A DNA stretch of 45,208 nucleotides. Origin: Chara braunii. Lineage: Eukaryota > Streptophyta > Charophyceae > Charales > Characeae. Shown piece after piece: positions 20,464 to 32,737 of this stretch; position 1 is the stretch's first letter, and each line of letters opens with the position of its first letter. The notes beneath the pieces are model-generated. The model searched no databases and was not told the origin of the DNA. It saw only the letters and a program-made list of their open reading frames with translations. The stretch is from positions 190,436 to 235,643 of the forward strand of contig BFEA01000317.1 of assembly GCA_003427395.1 (NCBI GenBank). Reading direction: 5' to 3'. The position numbers and the translations under genes were made by a program.

Positions 20464-22309
20464 TTAACATGTCATACAATAATTTCACCATGCTTACCTA
20501 CCGTAAACTTCGACAATACTTGCCGCATCAGCCACTTAGACAATACTCGAGGATTGACGAGTCTGTGGTATCCATGGCCGGATGCCATATGGACCTACCC
20601 CCCAGCGACCACAACAACGTCATCCAAACGGCGGGTGACTGATGATCCAGACTTGGATCATCATCCAGACACCAGACGCCGGATTGTCAAAAATAGATCC
20701 AAATGTCTGAATCTGGTCTGGACAAGAGGGGGTCCCTCGACAATGTCGTTTTCCCCCCTCAAATTTAGAGATGCCCCTCAACCAAAAGTTACTTATATTG
20801 CTGCACAGTGTTCTCTCCAGATTTTTAAAGACCGGAGTGTAGGACGATATGTTATTCGAGAGATCATCCAGACACCTACAGACATCCACGTTCCAGACCA
20901 CAGACTTCGAGACATCATGTTGTAGCCAGTACGACAATGGTTGGGCAGGGCCTGATACATCACACAGCATCAAAGAGGCTCCAGCAGGGTCGATTTCAGT
21001 TGGTCCGCGAACTGAGTGTTCACCAAAAACATGTGAAGGTTCAGTTCCCGCTAGTTAGAAGAACTCCATGAGTCTGATTAGTATTATGAACTCATGTGCT
21101 GTTCATCAACAGCTACATGCGTGTACCATTCAGTCACATGGACTGGGTGAACAAACCTGTACTTGCCACCAATATCAGCTGGCCACCGACAAAAAGACGA
21201 AACGTTCCCCAAAAGTGGAGAAATAAATAATACCTCGACAGAAAGGCGGAGTATATAATTTACTAAGCCGATTCCACTATCTCCAGTTAAATAACCTCTA
21301 TAACTGAAGAACATGTTGGCCCAAAATGTGACAAAATACCATCGAACTCGACAATACTGCTGTTATTTACTTCCTTGATGCACTTCTAGCTGTCAGAAAG
21401 ATGAATGCGGGCACAGTCATGCTATGACCCTTTCAACTCCGCTCTGGACGCAATTGAGGTCAGATGCATAGAGGTCCACCCGGCATTGCGGTCAAATACA
21501 TTTTGAAAAGTGCTTGTATGAGGCGCTGAAAGTTCAAAAAAAGCAGAAAGCAAAGAATACGAATAATAATAAAATAGAGCCAATTTGAGCCAAATAAGCA
21601 CGGACAGAAGACCGCCGAAACTGGGCAACATAAAAACCAAAAAACAAAAAGGACAAATGCCCACCATCCACAGCTCTCTGTTATCAAACAAAAAGCAATG
21701 CCATCCAATCCCCCCGTCACGCCACTAATCGAACAATCTTTTGCAAGATGTTCTTTGTGGACCCACATGGAGAACAGCACAACACATAACAACGCTGGCA
21801 GAAGAAAGAAGACAAAAGGGACAAAGATGCCAGAGAACAGCAACAGGGCTAACGAGCATCTCAGAACCTGTCACTGCTCTGAACTGACTTCCACAGAGTG
21901 AATTAACCAGGGGCCTCCAACACACCTCTCCAATGGATGCGACAATGCAGTCCTGTATGTGATACTGGACAGAGGGAGGGCCGTAATTCTGTGCAGATAT
22001 ATCCAGGACAGTACTACTGTCAGTATGCCATGAGTTTGAGACACCAAGATACAGAACAACTCGCAAAGACCGCAGGGATGGTGTCCAAAGGGGTAATTGT
22101 AGAACAATTTTCCTCCGCGGAGTACTTTTTCAGCTTTTCCTCCCCTTTTCATCACCTGTCTATATGAAGCCAACACCGGGCAAGATGGTCGACGTATTCA
22201 TTGAAATAATGTGAGAAGGACGACAGACAGCACATCAAAAAAAGTGTCTGCATTCCTAACAGTCAACAGTGCAATCCTGACCACTCACGTGTCATCGAGC
22301 CTTGCTCCA

Positions 22310-22437
22310 CTCGTCACCAAATGTGCAAACCCCCCAAATGTGCAAACGAGAGTGAGTCTTCCAGCAGAACATGAGAAGGTGCATCGCCATGTTTTGTCTT
22401 TTGTGCTCATGGTGAGTAGTGGAGCGAGGCCCATTGA
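22310..22437 (-). mobile_element. Dispersed element, inverted partner of the copy at 22738
   Basis: The reverse complement begins GGGCCTCGCTCCACTACT and runs through gcacaaaagacaa and ttgcacattt words shared with 22738-22920. Confidence 0.6.
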
Positions 22438-22737
22438 TTGATACTCTTCCAGAAGCAGGTAATGGGGACGTCGACAGAAATATTCAGAAAAGGACAGGGT
22501 TTTTTTGTTCCCATTTCAAATTTGACGGTATCCTCCACTTACAGTGTCAAGCAACATTTGTTCGTTCCGTTTAAGAAACCAGACTGTGAATGTCTTATTC
22601 GCGTGGCATGCAAGCGATTCCACGTCATGTCAGGTTTTCGTGTTCTTCATTGAGACACGTGTCTCATGCGTGTCTCACTTATGGCTGTGATAGTTAGCAC
22701 ATCTCGGTTCTTCACAAAAAGGTCAATGAGACACAGG

Positions 22738-22920
22738 GCCTCGCTCCACTACTAGCCACATGCACAAAAGACAAGAAATGTGGCGGTGTATCTTTCCATG
22801 TTCTAGCGGACGATTCATTCTCATTTTGCACATTTCGTGAGTACAGTGGCACTGTACCTTTCCATGTTCTAGCGGATGACCATTGTCATTTTGCACATTT
22901 TGTGAATACTGGAATGAGGC
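22738..22920 (+). mobile_element. Dispersed element with ctttccatgttctagcgg word, internal duplication
   Basis: It starts GGGCCTCGCTCCACTACT. The ~75-bp unit ctttccatgttctagcgg ... ttttgcacattt occurs twice here and once more at 32562-32615. Together with 22310-22437 it forms a large inverted pair with a ~300-base spacer. Confidence 0.6.
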
Positions 22921-23124
22921 CCAGACTGTCAGGAGACTACCAAGCTGAGGAAGCAAACAAAAGTATGACAGCCAACCAACCTTTGCCTGCCATCTGGCAT
23001 CGGTCTTGACATATGTTTTCATATAAACAACCAAAATGGAATGTGCAGCAAAAGCTGCATCCCTACTGCGTTTGTGAAAACGATTCCATGCACTGCTACT
23101 CACTTGACGGCATTACGCACAACC

Positions 23125-23398
23125 AAGGCTACCAGAGTGGCCTGGGGGCACTTGCCCGGCCGGGCCAAAAGAATAAATAAATAAATAAATAAAAATATAT
23201 TTTTAATTATTTTTTATTTTAAATATGGTAGAGAATTTCGATGCGACCCTGAGGAAAAAGTTGTTCAGTTTATTTTCTGCATAACATAGCTTTTTTCGGA
23301 TTTTTTTGAATTTTTTTGGCTAGGGCCTTCCCTGGTCCTTGTACGGCCGGGCCATCCGGGAAAATCGGGTGACCCGGGCGGCCCGGCTGGTAGCCTAG
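23125..23398. mobile_element. Mutator-like MITE (274 bp) with 9-bp target duplication
   Basis: It begins AAGGCTACCAGAGTGGCC and ends CCGGCTGGTAGCCTAG. The flanks are CGCACAACC (23116-23124) and CACACAACC (23399-23407). It matches the copy at 7815 in length and core. Confidence 0.85.
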
Positions 23399-24140
23399 CA
23401 CACAACCCTTTCGCCCCACCGACTCATCCCCTGAACATAACACAGGTTTGCACTGACCAGAGGCGCATCTTATTGCCTAAAATGACTTAACCCCATTGAA
23501 GTTCTACCTCATTGACTTCTCTTCAGGCATGCACATAATTACGGAAGGCGTAGGCCTAGATTTTCATTTTTCAAATTTCCCTTTGCCTATGACTCGCTGC
23601 CCAACAAATTGACAAATGCTTTCGTTCATCCCAGGCTAACGCGGCCATCCATTCAAATACAAACATCCCAGATTTTCAAAGAGTGAGCCTTTATGGCCTT
23701 CTGTCCAAATGCAGCATTCTCTGAGACGCCTTAACAGAAATAAAGCACCTAAATATTCTATTTGAAGAGATATAACTAAGTACATATAAATTTGTTAAAT
23801 GTTTTTTCATTCAGTTGGGGGAAGCTTCAACAACCAGAAGTTCTTGGTACCCCAACCCATTTCAAACACCCCCAGGCTACTTTATCAAACCTCTTTCCAC
23901 ACTGAAACTGAAATTCCACAACCTTACCAGATGCTTGTGCGTCCAAAAAAGTCTGTGCTGGGCGCCGACCATCACGATTGTAGTCCACATGTTGGCAGAC
24001 AGCACCATCGTGTCATTGTTCCACGGTTCTTTTCGACGCAGGTGACCAGGCCATCACCGGTTCAGCCTGCGGCCTGCATACACAGACTCCAGGGCCACTA
24101 ACTCCAGGGCCACTAGCCCCATGGCACGCTGGCAGTTCAA

Positions 24141-24338
24141 ACCACCAGTTACTTCTCCCAGCCATGTTTTCAAAGTTGTGACTTCATGCTGCCGCAACGT
24201 TCAGCGCTCAGCTGCCAGAGCAAAATTGCTGGCGCAGCCCAAAAGGAGGCCCAACACCGGTTCAACACCGGTTCGTTTCTTTTTGCCGCGCAGCGCATTT
24301 CCAGCTCCAGCAAAAAGTGCCTCGGAAGTACTGGTGGC
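24141..24338. mobile_element. TTAA-type MITE, family B
   Basis: The left end is ACCACCAGTTACTTCTCCCAG. The right end GGAAGTACTGGTGGC is followed by TTAA (24339-24342). The left TTAA has decayed to TCAA. Confidence 0.75.
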
Positions 24339-24421
24339 TTAAGTGCCAACAGCCTTTGGCTGGTAGTGTCCACACTCCATGATGGGCAGTAACATTCAAA
24401 TTTCAAACCAGCCAAAACACC

Positions 24422-24784
24422 ATGGTTACGATCCGGACGTGCCGAGCACAGTGTAGACCATCTGGGTATGGATGTCCAGGTCTGGTGTCCGGTCCACAGT
24501 GTCCGGATCCATTCCCCCGCCCCCACCTCAAAAACAAAAATCCAACTTAAAAAAAATAAAAAATCTGGAAAAAAAAGGATATGTGATGCAGCACCGCAGT
24601 AGAAAAATCGTTCGGCCGAGGACCATCTCAAAATTCCAAGCCAAATCCAAGGAAAAAATAAAAACGTTTTTCTTTCTTTTCTTTCACTTTATTTTTTTCA
24701 ACCCGGACGGTCCAGAGCAGTCCAGCCAGAGGTCCAGCCAGACGTCTGGCCTGGTTCGGTGTGTCCCCGTCCACCGTAGCCATG
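24422..24784. mobile_element. Mutator-like MITE with perfect 9-bp target duplication
   Basis: The ends ATGGTTACGATCCGG and ACCGTAGCCATG are imperfect inverted repeats. The perfect duplication CAAAACACC lies at 24413-24421 and 24785-24793. The A/T-rich core resembles the core of the element at 4313. Confidence 0.85.
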
Positions 24785-25370
24785 CAAAACACCCATTAAT
24801 TCCTAGCAGATAGGAGTTTCGTGTTCGCTTAGTGCTGCCCATGTCTACATGTTCATTTGATAAAGAGTATCCAGTCCTCACTGGATAACAGAATATCTAC
24901 GTGTGGATGAGCGCAATGGAATAAGTGCATTTTGCCACCATTACAGCCAGATCCACGAAAGTCCCTAGTGCGAGCACGCTCGAATTCGAGAGCTTCAACT
25001 GTGAATCAACAAGTTCTACTTCAATATTGGCTGAGCAGAACAGCACTCATCCAATCCCTTAGCTGGGTAGCAGAAGCTCCAACCCATATTGGCATTTGCA
25101 GAATGTTTTAACATTCGTCTGCAGCCAAACAAAGAAGGTCGCACAGCTAAAGCTTGACCAATACCGAAGGTGTTGTCCTCACTCAGGACAAGATCCGAAG
25201 CGCTTACGCACAGCTCAATCTCAAGTACTACAGGTCACAATATTAAACTACCAGTCCCTCCAAGCCGCCTCTTTCCAAACCAGAATTTCTGTTGCACGCC
25301 AAGAAAAAAAGAAACCAGCCCGCGTGGAGAATATTTTATTTTCACCTGACATCACCAGTCTTTCTATTAG

Positions 25371-25779
25371 CGGCCCCCGAAGTGGTGCGGGTTTTGTGCT
25401 GACACCCGCGGGCCGATGTGTGGTGTACTGGTGCTTTAAACCCCAGGTACACGGCCCCGGCCTTGCAGAAAGTTTTTGTCACCACAAGCAAAACTCGGAG
25501 GGGCCGCATGGTGTGGGGCGCCGTTGAAAAAAAAAATTAGTGGCCCCTGAAGTGGTGCGGGTTTCGTGCTGACACCCGCGGGCTGATGTGTGGTGTACTG
25601 GTGCTTTAAACCCCAGGTACACGGCCCCTGCCTTGCAGAAAGTTTTTGTCGCCACAAGCAAAACTCGGAGGGGCCGAACGGTGCGGGGCGCCGTTGAAAA
25701 AAAAAATTGGCGGCCCCCGACGTGGTGCGGGTTTCGTGCTGACACCCGCGGGCCGATGTGTGGTGTACTGGTGCTTTAA
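25371..25779. mobile_element. Tandem array of a 166-bp MITE sharing single TTAA junctions
   Basis: TTAA occurs at 25436, 25606 and 25776, exactly 170 apart. Two full units (25440-25605, 25610-25775) and a partial leading unit (25371-25435) lie between. Each junction reads tgtactggtgct-TTAA-accccaggtacacgg, that is, one element's right end, one TTAA, then the next element's left end. Confidence 0.85.
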
Positions 25780-26636
25780 ACCACGTGCTGAGCGTTCCAG
25801 ATTCTCACAGACCCCCTCCGAGACAGCAGTAGTACGTCATCCCTTAAGTGAGGAAGGGAAAAAAAGAGCACGCACACCAAAAATATACAAGAGCTCGTCA
25901 ACTGACGACCAGATGACAATTCTGCCCCAGGCAAATCCCAAAACAACCCTGGACTAAGCCTTTCCCCCCAGCTAACATACATCAACCAGTGCTTCACTGG
26001 CGGGGTACACTGTACTACAGCAGGAATGCTGGACATTGTCAATCCTCAATGCATAATTTTACATTCGAACTGCATGCATCTTCAGTGAATCTGGTTCTTG
26101 TCACGGACCACAATGCCACAATTCCCTCCGAAAGTGAGGTCCATGAAAACTATGGGTTTGCAACATACTCGCAGCGCATCACGTGCGAGCCCAAGCACAC
26201 CGGTGCACGTGCACGCAGTGCAACGCACACCCAAAAATAGGGGTCCACACAAAAATTGGGAAGGGGGAGGGGTTTGTTGCATGCCTCGCCCATCCTCTCA
26301 TAAAAACAGAAGGGGAAAAAAATAAAAGAGCAAGAGCCAAATCTGGGTAATGGCCCCAGTCTTCCAGGTTGAGATGTGGAGGGATTCCCGGCCTCCTTTT
26401 GCTCCATAAAAACAAAAAGGGCTGCACTCACTGGAGGCCCCTGATACTTTTTTCTTCTGGTGTGTGTGTGTGCGGGTTACTTTCTTCAAGGGTGTTGGGA
26501 ATATATACTACCTTTCAGATCCGATACAGGTAGTTCTCAGAGTGGTCTCTTTTTTCTGTTTTTCTAATGACGATGAGGAGAGATCTTTCGCTGCAGAATG
26601 GATAATTCTAACAGTAGATAGTTCCGAGTGGGGGTG

Positions 26637-27235
26637 TGTTGTTCCCGAAATTGGGGTTCCCAAAGACTTCGGCGAGGACATTGCCCTGTTCGAACGTATA
26701 CAGCTGACGTGCTGAGGGGTTGTTGTTCCCGAAATTGGGGTTCCCATTGACTTCGGCGAGGACAGTGCCCTGTTCGAACGTATACAGCTGACGACCAAGG
26801 TAGGATACAGTAATGATGAGGGTGCAACTTCAATGAAGCCTGCGTGCTGCTGAAATGCATGTAGGTAGCAATTAGGCTCCAATAAAGTAATGATGAGGCT
26901 GCAACTTCATTGAGGCCCACGTGCTGCTTGAATGAATACAGGTGACGACGTAAGTCCGTCATGATGAGGGACACGACAGCTATGCCCACGATGCTCGAAT
27001 GTATAGAGGTGATGATTTTGGTCCCATAAAATCATCATGAGGACACAATGCCAAGGCCCACTCCCTGCCCAAGATGTATGAAGGTGACAATTTAGGTCCC
27101 ATACAATGTCCATAGCGGAATAAATCGAGGTGACAATTTAGGTCCTAAACAATCATGATGAGGATGCAACACAGATGCCCACTCACGACCCCAAATGTAT
27201 CAAGGTGACGATTTAGGTCCCATAGATTCATGAGG
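26637..27235. repeat. Degenerate minisatellite
   Basis: Two ~86-bp units (cgaaattggggttccca ... cgaacgtatacagctgac) at 26637 and 26723 lead into a run of 47-85-bp units built around aggtgacaatttaggtccc and catgatgagg. Confidence 0.7.
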
Positions 27236-27571
27236 CTAAGTGGTGTCATGAAATTTAAAGCCGACTTCCACTCTCATCATCACAGTATCGGACCTGAAAG
27301 TCAGCTTGGATGCATTCAAGGGCGCAGCACACAAGAGAACTTTGCGGACTTCAACTAGGGGGTATTGTACCCTCATGACGAGGGCGTGTTGATACCCTCT
27401 CTCTAACACACCCACACAAAAAAAAAGTGCACCAGGGAACTAGCATACCACATCATGCTGGGCCCAAGTGCATCCTGTGCATGATGTAGGCAGGTGCACA
27501 CAAATCATAAATCCGCAGACAGCAGAGCAGACCGCACTGGTGTGCGGCAACTATAATTTGCAGAAGCTTAA

Positions 27572-27760
27572 AACCACCAGTGCTTGGAGGCTTCCTTTCA
27601 GCTGACGCGGACTTCCCCCCTGCACACCAAAGAAAAAGGACCTGCAAGAGCCCTTTTTTGACTGGTGCCGCCAGCCATTTGCTCTGGTAGGCCAAGCCCC
27701 GAAAGCCGCAGCGAGGGCACACCGCAGTGGAGAAAAATGCCTGGGAAAAGTGCTCATGGT
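27572..27760. mobile_element. TTAA-flanked MITE, family B
   Basis: TTAA (27568-27571) and TTAA (27761-27764) bound ends AACCACCAGTGCTTGG and AAAGTGCTCATGGT. The central palindrome gactggtgccgccagcc marks it as reverse orientation relative to 20054. Confidence 0.75.
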
Positions 27761-27968
27761 TTAAGCACGTTAGTCTCCTCCTTTGCCTTTCGCCCCCTGA
27801 GCAAATTGTGCACCGAGGAGGTGAAGCACAATGCATATCCAGGCTGGCAGGAATTTCGGGAGGTGTTCACTGCCCAGATCTCGTCACCCTACCTCCTGAA
27901 AGAGCTGTCAGACATTGCTGAATTTGGCGCACAGTTATGGTTTCATTTCCAAACTTGAGCCCTCTTCA

Positions 27969-28080
27969 TGCAAAATGTCACAATCTGGTTTATTGCTGTT
28001 CGCATTTCTTATTTCCTTGTGTACAAAATGTCACAATCTGGTTTATTGCTGTTCACATTTCTTATTTCCTTGTGTACATT
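27969..28080. repeat. Two tandem units of about 57 bp
   Basis: The word aaaatgtcacaatctgg, with tatttccttgtgtaca, is repeated almost perfectly. Confidence 0.85.
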
Positions 28081-28616
28081 TCCTGGAAAGATCAGCAACC
28101 TCATCCATCTGCCCTCTTCTCTTCATGTTTTTCCCATTTCCGAGTTCAAAAAATTGCCAAACTCGGCACATATTTTTTTTGTTTTCAAACCGCCAGCAGG
28201 CCCGCACCTCAGTGGCCTACCGATCCATAGATCCCTGCACATCCCGACACATGCCTTGCAGTGGCAACTTCTGAAGTGTGGGGGGACTGGTGGTTTTAAA
28301 GCCCCAATACAGCAGCAGACCCTAAACTGTCCAGCCTAAATCTTTTGCCCCCAAGCAAATCGAACTAGTCCCCACCAGGCCGTTACACCAAAAGCCCATC
28401 TCCTTGTATATTGCCCAAATATTTGGAGGGGCTCCTAATGGTGGGGTAAAAGACTGACAGAAAAAGGCACACCCCTTTAATCACCAGCCACCACGCAAGC
28501 AAAAAATGTGACAGTTCACATGGAGACTGCGGAAAGGTTCCGCTCACTGAACGAGGGGGTGCCCAAAATTTTGACTACCCAAACCTGGATGACATTTTCT
28601 TGGCATAGCTCTGGGT

Positions 28617-28793
28617 ACCATGGCGGTTGTGGTTGGTGGGCAAGGCGACGAGTCAAGGGGGTGAAAGGGCAGCATGAGGAGGAGATCCACGAGCATCCTT
28701 CTCATTACCATGGCGGTTGTGGTTGGTGAGCAAGGCGACGAGTCAAGGGGGTGGAAAGACAGCATGAGGAGATCCTCAAGCATCGTTCTCATG
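28617..28793. repeat. Two tandem ~90-bp units
   Basis: taccatggcggttgtggttgg begins both units (28617 and 28707). They differ by a few substitutions and small deletions. Confidence 0.85.
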
Positions 28794-29199
28794 ACCTCCT
28801 GGGTTCAGACCGCTACCTCAGTAAAAATTAAGTAGATTTCATTTGTTCTTTCGACTTCGATAGAGTATGCTAGTGTGTACTATTCACCCACGTCGGGACA
28901 ACGGTCCATATTAGGAAACTAAAAAAGTTTGAAAACCAAGTTCGCATGAAACCAAACACAAAATGGCCAGAGGCTCCGTGACCCCGCAGGACTGACTTTT
29001 CAGACAACCCAGCCAACAACTTTCAGTTCAAAACCACTGCTACATTCGAGCCTCTTGTGCACAAGGCGTACTCCCCCTGTACGCCAAGCTTTGCCAAAAA
29101 ACAAGCACAGCATTTCTCTTTTCGTTTTAGACTGGCACCACCAGCCAGAGAGAACCTCTTGTTGTTCTCAAGTTGCCTGGGGACATAAGATGTTTTGAA

Positions 29200-29379
29200 A
29201 CCACCAGTACCTTCCCCCACTTGAAAACAAAGTTGCGGCTCGATAACAGCTGCATTTTTCGCAGTTTCGGTACAGGAGGGAAAGGCTGGCGGAGCCAGTC
29301 AAAAGCAGGCTCTCTTTGCTTCGTTTCAGGCAGAGCAAATTTTAACTCAGTATCAACAGCTGGGTGGAGTACCGGTGGT
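29200..29379. mobile_element. TTAA-type MITE, family B
   Basis: The left end is ACCACCAGTACCTTCCCCC. The right end AGCTGGGTGGAGTACCGGTGGT is followed by TTAA (29380-29383). A probable further decayed relative lies at 29030-29195. Confidence 0.7.
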
Positions 29380-30314
29380 TTAATCCCCCCTTCTTTTCCA
29401 GTCCGATTTACTCGGGAGACGGAGTCCTGTCTGCCTGGACATACATGCCCAGCCAGGCGACACCAATCCGGTCTACCCAGACCCACATGCCCAGTCGGGC
29501 AATTCTATACAGTCTATGGACTAAAACAGATAGGTGGGAAGAAAGACCCAAAAAAAAAATCAGAGAGAGGGCTCCTCGAATGCAAGCATCCTTCCTCTTT
29601 CTGATTTCAGTCTTTTTGTGCCACATCTTCCATTCCCTAGGCTACATTAGTCTTTGGTTGCCCTTTGCCATTCTGAGTGCAAGTTTCATTGCATGTAGTG
29701 ACACCCGCCAATGCGCAGTGCAAAAAAGGACAAAAATGAGTATCAAGATCATCACCACCCCCAAGAGTCGAGCGAGGGCGTCATGGATGAGCGAAGTGGA
29801 CCTCTATAAGAGCACTTTGTTTGTCCATATATCGAAGTCCGGGACTGCACCACCACGAATCCAGAACATCAGCTAAGACATCCCACTACAACCATACCAT
29901 CATAATGGCCTTGGCAGCAGAGATGACAATGTCCACAGGGCAGACGTATGACCCCGAGATCACCATATATAGAGTTAAAAGCCCGATGTTACAGATTTTC
30001 ATCCGGAACAGATCTGTACGCACGAATGACTGACCACCGAGTTTCCCAACCAGGCCCCTCATCCAGGTCCTGCACACCAAATTGGTCTGCAGGGAATTCG
30101 TTCGCAAACGAGGATATAATGTGCACAAAAAAAAGGAATATAATGCAGGCAACGAGGCAGGCAATCATTTTTGCGAATGCTCGAAGCCTTTTAAGGAACT
30201 TTGTCCATGCTGCTGTTATTGCAGTGTGGAGGGGAGTGGAGGGCCAGGGCAGGGCAGAGGAGGGGGGGAAAGGCCACGCGCGATGAAACATGTCGCACTG
30301 GTCAATTGACTTAA

Positions 30315-30473
30315 ACCACCAGTTCTTCCTCGAGTCGTGCCCGTTAACGCGACACAATTTTAGGAAACATACAGGCCACTACAGGAGCACCCAAGTTCAT
30401 CCCACTAGAAACGTTTTTAGTACTTTTTACTCTATTTCTTTCTGCGGCCGATACCTGCGCCAAGTACTGGTGG
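30315..30473. mobile_element. TTAA-type MITE, family A
   Basis: TTAA (30311-30314) precedes ACCACCAGTTCTTCC. The right end GCGCCAAGTACTGGTGG has lost its flanking TTAA. It shares the actagaaacgttt core with 32001 and 38580. Confidence 0.7.
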
Positions 30474-31378
30474 AAGACAATATTACCTTACATATACTTG
30501 ACCAGGAAAAAAAAACTAAGGGTCTCCTATAAAATAACATTCAAAGGCAGCCATCCTTCCTTTTCTAAATCAAGAAAATGACAAGGGCACGAACAGCCCT
30601 GTGCCAATGTATCATACTGGGCCTGACAACCACAGTGCCAAAAACAAATGAAGGACAAAAGGCAAAGATCGAAGAAAAAGAAGGAAAACAACAGAATAAT
30701 AATATATAAAAAAGCAAAGGAAGCCTCGAAGAAGGAACTTTACGTCAGGGGCATGCAGAGTAGGGACAGCACAAAGAAAGCTAGGAACAGTGCAGATCTT
30801 TTCTCTTTCAGCAGATTCTTAGATTTGTTAATCCAATGATTAATTATAGTGTCCCTTAATTCAATCATTGATAACTAAAACTATATTCTTTAATGCTAGG
30901 ATCAATGATTTCATTGTTGCCATCTTTGACCATTCTTTATCAATTCAGTTATATCACTATATATCGTAATGAATCTCTCAGAAGAGCTGTACTCTCATAT
31001 GATTTGACAGACTGAGCAGGTCTCTGTCAGAATCCACCACAATATCAGTACCATGGACGCACAAATGTACCTGACCACACACACTACCTATATACATTTC
31101 TACCACGGCAAGTTATTTTCCCAAGGTGTCCTTTCCCCTTCGTGAAACCGCGTATCATTCTTTGGTACTCTATAAGACCCCGAATTTCGCATTCACAGGA
31201 TACCCTGCTTGCTACCATACTGATCCCCAGGCGGGAGGGTTTCACACCATTTCAGAGTCGGACACCTCAGGACCTGCATCGAGCTAAATCAATCCCACAA
31301 CCCCCCGAGAAATTGAGCCCTCAAACAAGCTTATTTATTTATTGACATATTTTAGCAGCACCATCCCACGCATTGCCG

Positions 31379-31440
31379 TACCCTTCAGGATTTGAACCTG
31401 CAACCTGTGCATTGATCCTCACGCCCCTACCATCTTTCTA
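31379..31440 (-). repeat. Possible tRNA-derived fragment
   Basis: On the minus strand GGTTCAAATCC resembles a pol III B box, about 30 bases downstream of a weak A-box-like stretch. No cloverleaf is evident. Confidence 0.25.
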
Positions 31441-32000
31441 CACAGCACGCACTCAACAGTACTTTCTTGGCTGCGGCATAGGACTAGTTGCCACTGTACA
31501 TCAACTTATTCATTCACTAAAATAGTAAATTCCAGACATGACAGTCGCAATTCTCTGAATCGAGGGTGCAGTACTACAGTGTTTCCCTAAACCACGCTGA
31601 CCTCCGTGTTTTCACTTGCCGTAGCGCACTTGAAAATGCAGAGGCCAGTTGACATGATCTGGACTATGATCTGATCTGCAGAGACAAATGTACGTTTGTT
31701 GTTGTTGTTGATTTATAGAAAGAAGAAACCGGTTTGATCTCCTGCGAGGAGTGATAGGAGAATCTCCCACACGTCGTCCATCTAGGTTGCTCCGGTGAAC
31801 TGGTGGGGAGCTTCGCCTGCTCGATATCGGATCCAGCTGACAAATGTACGATCTGACAGTAACCAATGTACATTCTGACAGTGGCAATTTCAGAATTACA
31901 TCATAAGTGCCCAATTGTGTTATCCTTCTTCATTGACCACATCTTTTATTATGCAAGCGTTGAGAAAAGAAACAAAATCGTTATGTGATTTGTACTTTAA

Positions 32001-32130
32001 ACCACCAGTACTTGGCCCAGCTATTGGCCGCAGGAAAAATTCAAGTAGAAACGTTTCTAGTTGGATGAATTTGGGCGCTCCTGTAGTGCCCCGTACGTTT
32101 AACAGGCAATACTTTAGAAGTACTAGTGGT
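32001..32130. mobile_element. TTAA-flanked MITE, family A, with nearby empty-site copy
   Basis: TTAA (31997-32000) and TTAA (32131-32134) bound ends ACCACCAGTACTTGGCCC and GAAGTACTAGTGGT. The flanking host sequence recurs at 32162-32200 without the element, with a single TTAA. Confidence 0.85.
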
Positions 32131-32242
32131 TTAAAAATGAATCTCAAGTCTATAAACAGAGTTGTTACGTGATTTGTACTTAAAAAAAAACGAATCTGAA
32201 GCTTTACTTCAGTAATTAAAATTTGCTTAAGGTACAACTTAA

Positions 32243-32445
32243 ACCACCAGTACCTCCCCGTTGTTTTTTCGAAATACCTCCCCGTTGTTTTTTCGAAATC
32301 AGCCGCCGGACTTTCGGGGGTCGGGCAAGCCAACACCCGGTCGCTTCAAAAACAAAAAGGAAAAAAAAAAAGAACAAAACAAAACAAAACAAAGCAAAAC
32401 AAGACAACAAATTTCGGAAGTCCCGTGCGCGCGCACGCCCGCGCG

Positions 32446-32479
<34 letters not shown>

Positions 32480-32637
32480 TCTCGACAGCCTGTGCAGGCC
32501 TTCGCGCAGCCCGCCGAGACTGCGGGCATCTCGACTGTCTTTCCAGCATGGAAAAGATATCATGGCGGTGTATCTTTCCATGTTCTAGCGGAAGATTCAC
32601 TCTCGTTTTGCACATTTCCACACCGTGCAGCAAGGCC

Positions 32638-32695
<58 letters not shown>

Positions 32696-32702
32696 GTGCA
32701 CC

Positions 32703-32737
<35 letters not shown>

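Noticed and set aside
20302-20925. 207-codon open frame on the plus strand
   Set aside because: It begins inside a TTAA MITE and shows no recognisable motif; likely chance.
21460-21843. Hydrophobic 127-codon frame on the minus strand that looks like a multi-pass membrane protein
   Set aside because: The hydrophobicity comes from an A/T-rich stretch read as Phe/Leu/Cys; no start context, splice signals or family match.
26637-27235. Regularly spaced repeats that might suggest a CRISPR array
   Set aside because: Units are degenerate, spacers are themselves repeated, and the context is eukaryotic; it is a minisatellite.
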